Origin: Bacillus sp. UNC438CL73TsuS30
GTDB lineage: Bacteria > Bacillota > Bacilli > Bacillales > Cytobacillaceae
Length of the DNA stretch: 64,000 nt
Assembly: GCF_000482325.1 (NCBI RefSeq)
Contig: NZ_AXVA01000019.1
Coordinates: 62,001 to 126,000 of the forward strand
Direction of reading: 5' to 3'
Position numbers and translations under genes: made by a program. This document shows, piece after piece, positions 52,535-62,390 of this stretch. Within the stretch, counting starts at the first letter, position 1, and each line of letters starts with the position of its first letter. The notes beneath the pieces are model-generated. The model had not been told where the DNA came from. It saw only the letters and a program-made list of their open reading frames with translations, and did no database searches.

Positions 52535-54763
52535 ATGTTAATCCATGTAAATCAAGAAACCAAGCAATTTCATTTAACCAATGGCCAAGTAAGTTATATT
52601 TTTCATGTGATGAAAAATGGCCAGCTTGGCCACCTATATTATGGGAAGGGATTAAGGCATCGATCGGATTTTTCGCATTTGCAAACCTATGATGTTCCAA
52701 CTGCTGCAAGCTGTCATCCATATGCGGATGACCCTGCCTTTAGCTTGGAAACATTACGGCAGGAGTACCCGGCCTACGGTAATTCCGATTTTCGTGAACC
52801 TGCTATTAGTATCAGTAGACACGACGAACATCATATTCCAAACTTTCAATATCAAACTTTTAAAATACTAGACGGAAAACCAAGACTCGAGGGGCTGCCG
52901 GCAACATATGTTGAAGACGTGCAAGTTGCCAGTACGCTTCAACTCCTCTTAAAGGATGACCACCTTCAAGCGGAGTTGACGTTAAATTATACAATATTCC
53001 GCTGCCTTCCCGTTATTGCGAGAAGTGCTCAGGTAGTGAATGTTGGCTCGCAGAAATTAGTCATTGATCGGATGATGGGAGCCTCGATTGATCTACCCGA
53101 TAAAGATTTTAAATTTGTCCACTTAGCAGGGACGTGGTCGCGTGAACGTCATGTTAAGGAACGAAAGCTAGAAGCGGGTATTCAGTCCATTTCCAGTCTG
53201 CGCGGTGCCAGTTCCCATCACCATAATCCGTTTTTAGCCTTAAAAAGGCCGCATACAACAGAGAATTCCGGTGAAGTTTATGGCTTTAATTTTGTCTACA
53301 GCAGTAATTTTATCATGCAGGCAGAGGTGGACCATTATGATGTGACGCGGGTGATGGCAGGGATTCATCCATTTGGTTTTAAGTGGGGGCTTATGCCGCA
53401 GGATTCTTTCCAAACCCCGGAGGTTGTAATGGTGTACTCTGCCCAAGGTTTAAATGGGATGAGTCAAGCTTTTCATTCGCTTTATAGGGAGCATCTGATT
53501 CGGGCTCAGTGGAAGAAGCAAGACCGCCCGATTTTGATAAATAACTGGGAAGCCACCTATTTTGACTTTAATGAGGAAAGGCTCGTAAACATCGCAAAAT
53601 CAGCGAAGGAATTAGGAATTGAATTGTTTGTCCTTGATGATGGCTGGTTTGGAAAAAGAAATGACGATACGACCTCGCTAGGTGATTGGGATGTAGATTT
53701 CAATAAGCTTCCGAATGGGCTAGAAAGCTTGGCGGAGAAAATTAATGGGCTGGGAATGAAATTTGGGCTTTGGTTTGAACCGGAAATGATTAGTCCCGAC
53801 AGCGATTTATATCGGGAGCATCCTGACTGGGCTGTAGGGATGCCCCATTTACCGCAAACGCTTGGCCGTAACCAGCTTGTACTTGATTTTTCAAGGCCAG
53901 AAATTGTTGAATATCTTTATGAAAAAATGTCCAATATCATCAGGCGGACAAACCTTTCTTATATTAAGTGGGATATGAATCGGAATATTACGGAGGCGTT
54001 TTCGCAAAGACTTGCTGCAAACCAGCAGGGTGAATTTTTCCATCGTTATATATTAGGTGTTTATCGATTATACGAGCGGTTGACTGCTGTATTTCCTGAG
54101 GTACTGTTTGAATCCTGTGCTGGAGGCGGAGGGCGATTTGATCCTGGGATGATGTATTATGCGCCGCAAGCTTGGACGAGTGATGATACGGATGCGGTCG
54201 AAAGGCTGAAAATCCAATACGGAACATCGTTCGCCTATCCAATTTATAGTATGGGGTCACATGTATCGGCTGTCCCGAATCACCAAACGTTACGGTTAAC
54301 CCCTTTATCTACCAGGGCAAACACAGCCTACTTTGGAACTTTTGGGTATGAACTAAATCCATTGTCATTAACGGATCAAGAGCGGGAAGAAATTAAAGAG
54401 CAGGTTGTTTTTTATAAACAGCATCGCAGGTTGGTACGCGACGGCCATTATTATCGTCTGTTAAGTCCGTTTGAAGGGAATGAAACGGCTTGGATGATTG
54501 TGAGCCCGGATAAATCGGAGGCGTTAGTTGGCTGGTATAAGGTGTTAGCCACACCGACCTCCTTGAAGCAGCAAACAGTAAAACTAATGGGGTTAGACCC
54601 ATCGAAATTCTATAGTGTATTTGGACGGGATCAGATTTTTTATGGAGATGAGCTCATGCAGGTGGGACTTCAACTTTCAACGGAATTTAATGGTGTTAAT
54701 AGGGATTCCGCAGAACGTGGCGGCGACTATCAATCCCAGGTTTTTTATTTATCAGGTAAGTGA
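52535..54763 (+). CDS. Alpha-galactosidase, glycoside hydrolase family 36 (second copy)
   Basis: 742 residues. Same architecture as the gene at 16938: TIM barrel from RPILINNWEATYFDFNEE, nucleophile Asp480 in YIKWDMNRNITEAF, acid/base Asp550 in TSDDTDAVERLKIQYG, plus CAGGGGRFDPGMMYYAP and VSAVPNHQTLRLTPL. Cytoplasmic. ATG 52535 follows AGGTGAAAG; an in-frame GTG at 52526 is part of that site. It lies behind a terminator after lacZ, so it may have its own promoter. Co-location with the ABC transporter suggests that raffinose-type sugars enter by the same system. Confidence 0.93.
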   Translation: MLIHVNQETKQFHLTNGQVSYIFHVMKNGQLGHLYYGKGLRHRSDFSHLQTYDVPTAASCHPYADDPAFSLETLRQEYPAYGNSDFREPAISISRHDEHHIPNFQYQTFKILDGKPRLEGLPATYVEDVQVASTLQLLLKDDHLQAELTLNYTIFRCLPVIARSAQVVNVGSQKLVIDRMMGASIDLPDKDFKFVHLAGTWSRERHVKERKLEAGIQSISSLRGASSHHHNPFLALKRPHTTENSGEVYGFNFVYSSNFIMQAEVDHYDVTRVMAGIHPFGFKWGLMPQDSFQTPEVVMVYSAQGLNGMSQAFHSLYREHLIRAQWKKQDRPILINNWEATYFDFNEERLVNIAKSAKELGIELFVLDDGWFGKRNDDTTSLGDWDVDFNKLPNGLESLAEKINGLGMKFGLWFEPEMISPDSDLYREHPDWAVGMPHLPQTLGRNQLVLDFSRPEIVEYLYEKMSNIIRRTNLSYIKWDMNRNITEAFSQRLAANQQGEFFHRYILGVYRLYERLTAVFPEVLFESCAGGGGRFDPGMMYYAPQAWTSDDTDAVERLKIQYGTSFAYPIYSMGSHVSAVPNHQTLRLTPLSTRANTAYFGTFGYELNPLSLTDQEREEIKEQVVFYKQHRRLVRDGHYYRLLSPFEGNETAWMIVSPDKSEALVGWYKVLATPTSLKQQTVKLMGLDPSKFYSVFGRDQIFYGDELMQVGLQLSTEFNGVNRDSAERGGDYQSQVFYLSGK

Positions 54764-54765
54764 TT

Positions 54766-54948
54766 GGCGACAATTTTGGTATGGTAGCGAGGTAAAATGT
54801 CGCGTATAAGCTCGATAGGGGTCAAAATCAGGTTTAACTAGAGTAGAGGTGTCGCGTATAGGGCCGATAGGCGACAAAACCGGGTTGATCCAGAATAAAA
54901 ATGTCGCCAATAGCCAGGATAGGCGACAATTTAAGCCAAATAGTCGCC
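54766..54948 (+). repeat. 52-bp-period array of TGTCGC / GCGACA hairpin units
   Basis: TGTCGC starts at 54798, 54850 and 54902; GGCGACAA (or a variant) starts at 54766, 54818, 54870 and 54922. Both sets are exactly 52 bp apart. Each TGTCGC...GCGACA pair can fold into a hairpin. This array, a terminator and the gal promoter fill the 343-bp gap 54764-55106. Confidence 0.88.
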
Positions 54949-54974
54949 AACAAACCAAGACACTATAGCCCCTA

Positions 54975-55006
54975 AAAAGAACGGACTAAACCCCGTTCTT
55001 TTTTAA
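54975..55006 (+). terminator. Terminator upstream of the gal operon
   Basis: AAGAACGG (54977-54984) pairs with CCGTTCTT (54993-55000), followed by TTTTAAT. Confidence 0.82.
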
Positions 55007-55010
55007 TAAA

Positions 55011-55055
55011 TTTTAGTAAAAATTTTAGTAAAATTATTGCGCTAATTTTACTAAA
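55011..55055 (+). promoter_or_regulatory. Operator of the gal operon (probable GalR site)
   Basis: TTTAGTAAAATTA (55024-55036) and TAATTTTACTAAA (55043-55055) are a perfect 13-bp inverted repeat with a six-base spacer; a further TTTTAGTAAAA half lies at 55011-55021. The right arm covers the promoter spacer, so binding blocks transcription. The LacI-type repressor at the operon's end is the natural ligand (inference). Confidence 0.75.
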
Positions 55056-55066
55056 GGCGGTAAAAT
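55038..55066 (+). promoter_or_regulatory. Sigma-A promoter of galKETM
   Basis: TTGCGC (55038-55043), 17-bp spacer, TAAAAT (55061-55066), overlapped by the operator. Start codon of galK is 41 bp after the -10. Confidence 0.7.
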
Positions 55067-55106
55067 AAAATTAAAGAAAGATTCCTAGATAACGGAGGAC
55101 ACTGAA

Positions 55107-56288
55107 ATGAACGTCACCACCTTAAAAACAACCTTTCAAGATTTGTTTCAAAGCGAGCCTGAAAAAGCATTCTTTGCACCAGGCAGAATCAATTTAATCG
55201 GCGAGCACACCGATTATAACGGCGGCCATGTGTTTCCCTGCGCCATTACCTATGGAACCTATGCGGTTGCGAAAAAGCGGGACGATCAGCTAGTCCGCTT
55301 GTACTCAGCAAACTTTCCTGAAAAAGGCATTATCGAATTTGACTTAAATCATCTAGAGTATGCAAAAGAAGATAACTGGGCCAATTACCCAAAAGGGATG
55401 ATTCACTATATCATCAAAGCGGGGTACCCAATTTCAACTGGCCTCGATTGCGTCATCCAAGGAAATATCCCAAATGGCGCCGGACTTTCCTCCTCTGCTT
55501 CCATTGAATTGTTAACAGGCGTCCTTTTGAATGGACTATATGATCTAGAGATACCACGCCTTAAGTTAATCAAATTAGGAAAACAGGTTGAAAATCAATT
55601 TATCGGCGTTAACAGCGGAATCATGGACCAATTTGCAATCGGAATGGGCCAAAAAGATGCTGGAATCTTACTAGATTGCCAGACATTAAGCTATGAATAT
55701 GCCCCAATCAAACTTGAAAACCACAAAATCTTAATCATAAACACGAACAAACGCCGTGAACTAGCGGATTCGAAATACAATGAGCGCAGAGACGAATGTG
55801 AAAAGGCCCTCTTGCAACTTCAGCAAAAACTGCCAATCGAAGCGCTTGGACAGCTTTCAGAAGAAGAGTTTGATGCCAATCAATCCCTCATCACAAACGA
55901 AACCGTTCGCAAACGGGCGAAACATGCTGTCTATGAGAATGCGAGAACTTTGAAGGCACTGCAAGAATTAAAGGCTGGAAACCTGGAGGTCTTTGGTCAA
56001 TTAATGAATCAATCCCATCTATCCTTACGGGATGACTACGAGGTTACCGGAAACGAGCTTGATCGCTTAGTAGAAGCGGCTTGGAAACAGCCTGGAGTTC
56101 TTGGGGCACGGATGACGGGAGCGGGATTTGGCGGCTGTGCGATTGCAATTGTCGAAAATAAAAAAGTTGAGAGCTTTATAACCAACGTCGGCGCAGCCTA
56201 TCGCGAAAAAATTGGCTATGATGCCGATTTCTATGTAGCAAGTATTGGTGATGGAGCAAAAGAAGTAGAAATGGAGGCGGTAAGATGA
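55107..56288 (+). CDS. galK: Galactokinase
   Basis: 393 residues, GHMP kinase family; phosphorylates galactose at C1. Galactokinase signature APGRINLIGEHTDYNGGHV near the N terminus, ATP loop NGAGLSSSASIELLTG and the C-terminal GARMTGAGFGGCAIAIV. ACGGAGG precedes the ATG. First Leloir gene; overlaps galE by 4 bp (ATGA). Confidence 0.95.
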   Translation: MNVTTLKTTFQDLFQSEPEKAFFAPGRINLIGEHTDYNGGHVFPCAITYGTYAVAKKRDDQLVRLYSANFPEKGIIEFDLNHLEYAKEDNWANYPKGMIHYIIKAGYPISTGLDCVIQGNIPNGAGLSSSASIELLTGVLLNGLYDLEIPRLKLIKLGKQVENQFIGVNSGIMDQFAIGMGQKDAGILLDCQTLSYEYAPIKLENHKILIINTNKRRELADSKYNERRDECEKALLQLQQKLPIEALGQLSEEEFDANQSLITNETVRKRAKHAVYENARTLKALQELKAGNLEVFGQLMNQSHLSLRDDYEVTGNELDRLVEAAWKQPGVLGARMTGAGFGGCAIAIVENKKVESFITNVGAAYREKIGYDADFYVASIGDGAKEVEMEAVR

Positions 56289-57280
56289 GTATTCTCGTTT
56301 TAGGTGGGGCTGGCTATATTGGTTCACACGCTGTATATCAATTAATCGATCAAAATTTCCAAGTCGTTGTCATCGATAATTTGCAAACAGGACATCGGGA
56401 GGCAATCCATCCAAAAGCAAACTTTTACGAAGGAGATATCCGTGACCGCAAGTTTATGCGATCGGTTTTTGAAAAAGAAACCATTGAGGGTATCCTTCAT
56501 TTTGCTGCGAACTCTCTTGTCGGCGAATCAATGACAGAGCCATTAAAATACTTTGATAACAATGTGTACGGAACACAAATCGTGCTAGAAATGATGAAGG
56601 AATTCGGAGTAAAAAACATCGTCTTTTCTTCAACAGCTGCGGTATATGGTGAACAAATGGTCATGCCGATTACAGAAGCCGCGGCTACGAATCCAACCAA
56701 TACGTACGGCGAAACCAAACTGACGATGGAAAAAATGATGTCCTGGTGTGAAAAAGCCTTTGATCTCAAGTATGTTTCACTTCGCTATTTTAATGTAGCC
56801 GGAGCCAGAGGAGACGGACAAATTGGTGAGGACCACAACCCTGAAACACATCTAATCCCTGTTGTTTTGGAAGCGGCACTCGGAAAAAGACCTGCCGTTA
56901 CCGTATTTGGTAAGGATTATGACACAGAAGATGGAACCTGTGTCCGCGATTATATCCACGTCGAGGACTTAATTGCAGCCCACTTGTTGGCCCTAAAGTA
57001 TTTGCAAAATGGCGGCGGGAGCAACGTGTTCAATCTGGGCAGCAGCCAAGGATTTTCAGTAAAAGAAATTATTGAGACTGCAAAACAGGTAACGGGCATC
57101 GAACTTCCTGTTGTCATGGGCGAACGACGTTCCGGGGATCCGAGCACGCTTATCGCTTCCTCAGAAAAAGCAAAGCAAGTGCTGGGTTGGAACCCATCTC
57201 GAACATCCATCCGTGAAATTATCCGTGATGCGTGGAACTGGCATCAGCATCACCCGAACGGCTACCAAAAAAAGAGGTGA
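56285..57280 (+). CDS. galE: UDP-glucose 4-epimerase
   Basis: 331 residues, extended short-chain dehydrogenase family with NAD. Nucleotide-binding GGAGYIGSHAV at the N terminus, catalytic Ser in VFSSTAAVYGE and Tyr-Lys in NTYGETKLTME, then YFNVAGA. Interconverts UDP-galactose and UDP-glucose. Coupled to galK (ATGA) and followed five bases later by galT. Confidence 0.95.
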   Translation: MSILVLGGAGYIGSHAVYQLIDQNFQVVVIDNLQTGHREAIHPKANFYEGDIRDRKFMRSVFEKETIEGILHFAANSLVGESMTEPLKYFDNNVYGTQIVLEMMKEFGVKNIVFSSTAAVYGEQMVMPITEAAATNPTNTYGETKLTMEKMMSWCEKAFDLKYVSLRYFNVAGARGDGQIGEDHNPETHLIPVVLEAALGKRPAVTVFGKDYDTEDGTCVRDYIHVEDLIAAHLLALKYLQNGGGSNVFNLGSSQGFSVKEIIETAKQVTGIELPVVMGERRSGDPSTLIASSEKAKQVLGWNPSRTSIREIIRDAWNWHQHHPNGYQKKR

Positions 57281-57285
57281 AAAAA

Positions 57286-58761
57286 ATGATTGATCACGTT
57301 ATTCAGCAATTACTAAATCAAGCGCTTGCTGTCCAATTAATACAGAAGGAAGATGAGATTTATGCCCGAAATCAAATCTTGTCTCTGCTGCAATTAACAG
57401 ATTTTAAGGAATCCGACCCACTAACAGAATCAGATCTCTCTATCCCCGATTTGCTTGATCAGATTGTCGATTATGCTTGCGGGCAAGGGATTATTGAGGA
57501 TTTTTTTGATGAAAAAGAAATTTTTTCAAGTAAGGTGATGAACGGTTTGACGGCAAGACCGTCAACGGTGAATCAGTTATTTTATGAAAAATATAAACAA
57601 AGTCCTCAAACAGCAACCGACTATTTTTATGACTTAAGTAAAAACAGTAACTATATTCAAATGAAACGGATTTCCAAAAATATTGAGTATAAAGCGGCTA
57701 CCGAATATGGTGAATTAGATATAACGATTAATCTATCAAAGCCCGAAAAAGATCCGAAGAGTATTGCACTAGAGCGGGAAGCGAAAAAGAATGATTACCC
57801 GAAATGTCTGCTTTGTATTGAGAATGAGGGCTATGCTGGGCGAATTGGCCACCCGGCCCGCTCCAATCACCGGATGATCCGCGTGAATCTTTTGGAGAAA
57901 AACTGGTATTTACAATACTCGCCCTATGTGTACTACAATGAGCATTGCATTGTCTTGTCTGAGAACCATACCGATATGAAAATAAGTCCGCAAACCTTTT
58001 TGCGAATCTTAACATTTGTGGACCTATTTCCTCATTATTTTCTTGGTTCGAATGCGGACCTGCCGATTGTCGGCGGCTCGATTTTATCCCATGACCACTA
58101 CCAGGGCGGCAACCATGAATTTGCGATGGCCAAGGCAGAAGCTGATTGGACTTTTACACTAGATAGATTTCCAGATGTTCAAGGTTCAGTGGTGAAATGG
58201 CCAATGTCGGTTATCCGCCTCCGTTCGGAGCAAAAAGCAGGCCTTGTGGATGCCGCCACACATATCTTAACGAAATGGAAAAACTATAGTGATGATTCGC
58301 TCGGAATTCTGGCGGCTACAGATGGAACACCGCACAATACGATAACCCCGATTGCTCGTAAAAAGGGGAACTTTTTCGAATTGGATTTAGTCCTTCGTAA
58401 CAACCGGACGAGTGAGAAGTATCCGCTGGGAATCTTCCATCCACATCAAGATGTTCATCATATTAAAAAGGAAAACATTGGCCTGATTGAAGTGATGGGA
58501 CTTGCTGTTTTACCGGCACGTTTAAAGGATGAGTTGGAAGAGGTGGAAATGTTCATTGAAGGCCAATCAGCAGTGGTTGCAGACTATCATTTGGAGTGGG
58601 CTGAGCAGTTAAAATCACGTTTTGCAGGCGAAATGAATACGGGATTATTCGTAAAAGAAGAAGTGGGTAAGAAGTTCTTGCGGGTTCTCGAGGATGCCGG
58701 TGTATTTAAACGAAATGAAGATGGAGCAGCCGGGTTTAAACGTTTTATTGCGTCATTATAA
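57286..58761 (+). CDS. galT: Galactose-1-phosphate uridylyltransferase, class 2
   Basis: 491 residues, the length of the Firmicutes class 2 enzyme (the E. coli type has ~350). Moves UMP from UDP-glucose to galactose-1-phosphate. Seen: FEKYKQSP-like N-terminal region, FPKCLLCIENEGYAGRIGHP-like segment with KCLLC, and the histidine-rich active-site part GGSILSHDHYQGGNHEF. ATG 57286 follows AGAGGTG; a frame extending back to 57232 overlaps galE and lacks a site. Confidence 0.93.
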   Translation: MIDHVIQQLLNQALAVQLIQKEDEIYARNQILSLLQLTDFKESDPLTESDLSIPDLLDQIVDYACGQGIIEDFFDEKEIFSSKVMNGLTARPSTVNQLFYEKYKQSPQTATDYFYDLSKNSNYIQMKRISKNIEYKAATEYGELDITINLSKPEKDPKSIALEREAKKNDYPKCLLCIENEGYAGRIGHPARSNHRMIRVNLLEKNWYLQYSPYVYYNEHCIVLSENHTDMKISPQTFLRILTFVDLFPHYFLGSNADLPIVGGSILSHDHYQGGNHEFAMAKAEADWTFTLDRFPDVQGSVVKWPMSVIRLRSEQKAGLVDAATHILTKWKNYSDDSLGILAATDGTPHNTITPIARKKGNFFELDLVLRNNRTSEKYPLGIFHPHQDVHHIKKENIGLIEVMGLAVLPARLKDELEEVEMFIEGQSAVVADYHLEWAEQLKSRFAGEMNTGLFVKEEVGKKFLRVLEDAGVFKRNEDGAAGFKRFIASL

Positions 58762-58779
58762 ACGAAGGAGCAACAATCC

Positions 58780-59829
58780 ATGAAAATAATAGATCAAGTT
58801 TTCGGAGATAATCATGGCAAGCAGGTAATCGAATATACACTGGTCAATGATTCTGGTATGTCTATCTCGTGTTTGAATTACGGTTGTGTGATTACGAAAA
58901 TTATGGTCCCAGACCGGAACGGAACGATCGAAAATGTTGTGCTCGGATTCGACAACTTTAATGATTACTTAGCGTGGTCTCCGTATTTTGGCGCCGTTGT
59001 CGGCCGGGTGGCAGGCCGAATTAAAGATGCCCGTTTTAAGTTGGATGGGAAAGAATATCTTCTTGCGAAAAATGAGGGAGCTAACCATCTTCACGGCGGT
59101 CAAAAAGGCCTTAACTCCGTAATTTGGCAGGCTGAAAAACTGGAAAAAGACCAGGCAATCGGTATAAAGTTTTTTTATCACTCTCCGGATGGTGAAGAGG
59201 GCTATCCAGGTAATTTAGAGACAGCAGTTACGTATCTATTAACCAATAATAATGAATTACAAATAACGTTCGAAGCGAGAACTGACCAAAAAACGCTGGT
59301 CAATTTAACGAATCATTCTTATTTTAATTTGAGCGGTCATACAAAACGGGATATTACTGAACACATCCTGCAGCTGGACAGCCATCGCTTTTTAGAATTG
59401 GGGCCAGATTTAATTCCAACTGGTAAAATGATCGAGACTGCCGGGACTCCGTTTGATTTTAGCCAAGGAAGAAAGTTGCAGGTTGGGATGAATTCAACGT
59501 ACGATCAAAATGTTTTGGTTGGAAATGGCTACGACCACCCGCTGATTTTTTCAAAAAAAGGTGAGAATTGCGTTTGGCTCAAAGATGAAGGAAGTGGACG
59601 TGCGCTTGAGGTAACAACAGATCAACCATGTGTTGTCCTCTATACTGGCAATTTTTTAGAGGGGCCCTATTCCATTTCAGGTGTTTCGGCTCGGGATTAT
59701 TTAGGCGTGTGTCTGGAAACACAGGGTTTTCCAGATGCGATTCATCATCCATCGTTTCCATCTATCATTTTGAATCCAGAAGAAGTATACTTTGGGAAAA
59801 CAACGTACCGTTTCTTTGTTAATCAGTAA
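58780..59829 (+). CDS. galM: Aldose 1-epimerase (galactose mutarotase)
   Basis: 349 residues. Converts beta- to alpha-galactose so that galactokinase can act, useful next to a LacZ that releases the beta anomer. Catalytic His in LTNHSYFNLSGH, HLHGGQKGL earlier in the chain, and the general base Glu expected in VCLETQGFPDA. GAAGGAG precedes the ATG, 18 bp after galT. Confidence 0.93.
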   Translation: MKIIDQVFGDNHGKQVIEYTLVNDSGMSISCLNYGCVITKIMVPDRNGTIENVVLGFDNFNDYLAWSPYFGAVVGRVAGRIKDARFKLDGKEYLLAKNEGANHLHGGQKGLNSVIWQAEKLEKDQAIGIKFFYHSPDGEEGYPGNLETAVTYLLTNNNELQITFEARTDQKTLVNLTNHSYFNLSGHTKRDITEHILQLDSHRFLELGPDLIPTGKMIETAGTPFDFSQGRKLQVGMNSTYDQNVLVGNGYDHPLIFSKKGENCVWLKDEGSGRALEVTTDQPCVVLYTGNFLEGPYSISGVSARDYLGVCLETQGFPDAIHHPSFPSIILNPEEVYFGKTTYRFFVNQ

Positions 59830-60831
<1,002 letters not shown>

Positions 60832-60833
60832 AC

Positions 60834-60865
60834 GCATGGAACGTTTAGTTCCATGCATTTTTTTG
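60834..60865. terminator. Terminator of the gal operon
   Basis: GCATGGAAC (60835-60843) pairs with GTTCCATGC (60849-60857), followed by ATTTTTTT. It lies 9 bp from the end of the convergent DedA gene. Confidence 0.85.
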
Positions 60866-60872
60866 ATTAATT

Positions 60873-61475
60873 TCAAGGAGTTCTTAATCTTATTCTTCTT
60901 TTTCGCTGATAGGTATAAATAATAATGGTGACCAGAATGAAAAGGATGATTAAAATAATGCTGTATCTCGAAAAATACCCTGCGACAGCTGTCCAATTTT
61001 CTCCCAATATCCTTCCTAAAGTAATAAAGCTAAAACACCAAATCACTGCACCCGAATAAGCAAATAAGACAAACTTTTTATAGGTATAGCGATTAATCCC
61101 GGCAAGATAGGCGGTAATATGGCGGATTCCGGGAATAAAAAAGCCAATCAACAAGAGGAAGGGTCCCATTTTCATAAATAATTTTTTCGTTCGATTCACT
61201 CGTTCTTCTGTAATATGCAGCTTCGGCCCATAACGATTTAAAAAAGGCACCCCTAATTTTACTCCTAAGAAATAGCTTAATGTGATCCCCCCGCAAGCTC
61301 CGGCTGCGGCACAAAGAAGGGAAGGGATGTAGCTAAGGTTTCCTTGAAAAACGTTATATCCCACATAGGTAAGAAGAACCTCATCTGGAATCGGCAGTCC
61401 AATAATACCGCCAATTAAGGCGATAATAATTCCCATGTATCCGAAATGAGCAATTAAGTAACTTAGTTGATGCAT
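60873..61475 (-). CDS. DedA-family membrane protein
   Basis: 200 residues, five to six hydrophobic stretches. Family motifs: GLPIPDEVLLTYVGY, the glycine-rich GACGGITLSYFLG and the helical hairpin RHITAYLAGINRYTYKKF after FIPGI. Recent work links DedA proteins to recycling of undecaprenyl phosphate or phospholipid scrambling (family knowledge); a role here is not shown. Minus strand, GGAAG upstream of ATG. Confidence 0.87.
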   Translation of the reverse strand: MHQLSYLIAHFGYMGIIIALIGGIIGLPIPDEVLLTYVGYNVFQGNLSYIPSLLCAAAGACGGITLSYFLGVKLGVPFLNRYGPKLHITEERVNRTKKLFMKMGPFLLLIGFFIPGIRHITAYLAGINRYTYKKFVLFAYSGAVIWCFSFITLGRILGENWTAVAGYFSRYSIILIILFILVTIIIYTYQRKRRIRLRTP

Positions 61476-61690
61476 GTTTTTAACACTTCCAGTTAGATTT
61501 ATAATTTCTTACCCATGTATTTTTCCTAAAATGAATCGGGATATACAATTTGTTTTTGTTTGATCATTTATTGTGAGGGGAGGAAATGGAGGGAATCTTC
61601 GCTCCCTATAGACAATATACTAGAAGTGAATAAAAACACGGTAATTGTTTTATTTTTTATAAAGTTTTATTGGAATTAGGGGGGATAACG

Positions 61691-62158
61691 ATCGATAACC
61701 TATTTATGAAAGAGGCTGTTGATATTGCTCTTAACAATGTGCTGACAAACAGCGGGGGTCCGTTCGGTGCCGTTATTGTTAAAAACGGAAAGGTTATTAG
61801 CATGGGTCGGAATCAAGTCGTGGCGGGGAATGACCCAACGGCCCATGCGGAGGTTCAAGCCATTCGGTCTGCCTGTTTGCATTTAAACACCTATGACCTG
61901 ACTGATTGCGAAATATACACAAGCTGCGAGCCATGCCCAATGTGTTTAGGAGCCATCTATTGGGCGAAAATCAAAGCCGTTTATTATGCAAATACCTCAG
62001 AGGATGCGGCCCAAATCGGCTTTAACGACCAATTTATCTATGAACAACTTTGTCTGCCAAAGAACCAGCGCACCATCCCAATGACCCAAATCCTCACACA
62101 AAACTACCAACAACCCTTCCAAGCCTGGCAGCAAACCTCCGCCAAAACACGATATTAA
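61691..62158 (+). CDS. guaD: Guanine deaminase (CMP/dCMP deaminase fold)
   Basis: About 156 residues. Zinc site His/Glu in DPTAHAEVQAIR and the two cysteines in TSCEPCPMCLGAIYWAK; the C-terminal FIYEQLCLPKNQRTIPM and PFQAW match GuaD of Bacillus subtilis, which deaminates guanine to xanthine. The start is unclear. AGGGGGG at 61678-61684 is an excellent ribosome binding site, but the codon six bases later is ATC (61691), preceded by ATA and ACG. The only ATG is at 61706, 21 bases away, and an in-frame TTG at 61670 lies before the site. Homologue length favours the ATC/ATA position; treat the start as provisional. Confidence 0.85.
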   Translation: MDNLFMKEAVDIALNNVLTNSGGPFGAVIVKNGKVISMGRNQVVAGNDPTAHAEVQAIRSACLHLNTYDLTDCEIYTSCEPCPMCLGAIYWAKIKAVYYANTSEDAAQIGFNDQFIYEQLCLPKNQRTIPMTQILTQNYQQPFQAWQQTSAKTRY

Positions 62159-62163
62159 CATAG

Positions 62164-62216
62164 GTGACAGGCACCGTTCATGGACTTTTCGCCTGTTTTG
62201 TCCGCATGGGGTGGAC
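62164..62216 (+). repeat. 53-bp palindromic repeat, copy 12
   Basis: GTGACAGGCACC, GTTCATGGACTTT, TTTGTCCGCATGGGGTGGAC, beginning five bases after the guaD stop codon. Confidence 0.9.
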
Positions 62217-62325
62217 ATCACTTCGGTTTTAAAAGAAAGTGCAGGGGAAATTTTTCTCTTGTATTTTCTTTTTTTTGTTGGAAAAAAATTTTTTTGTAGT
62301 GTAAACGCCTACATGAGTGGAAATT

Positions 62326-62348
62326 TCTATATTCGAAATAAATATAGA
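62326..62348 (+). promoter_or_regulatory. Putative operator at the MFS transporter promoter
   Basis: TCTATATT (62326-62333) and AATATAGA (62341-62348) form a perfect inverted repeat directly before TATAAT (62350-62355). No -35 hexamer at normal spacing is obvious, so an activator may be needed. Confidence 0.45.
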
Positions 62349-62390
62349 GTATAATATGAGGAAGAAAAAAATGACCAGGAGTAGAGACCA

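Noticed and set aside
16938-54763. Recent duplication of the two GH36 genes
   Set aside because: Apart from catalytic motifs the proteins differ at many positions and in length (729 versus 742), so duplication is old or one was acquired separately.
54766-54948. Minus-strand open frame of ~68 codons across the 52-bp array, and CRISPR idea
   Set aside because: The frame is a by-product of the repeats, has no ribosome binding site and overlaps a structured array; units have diverged linkers and no cas context.
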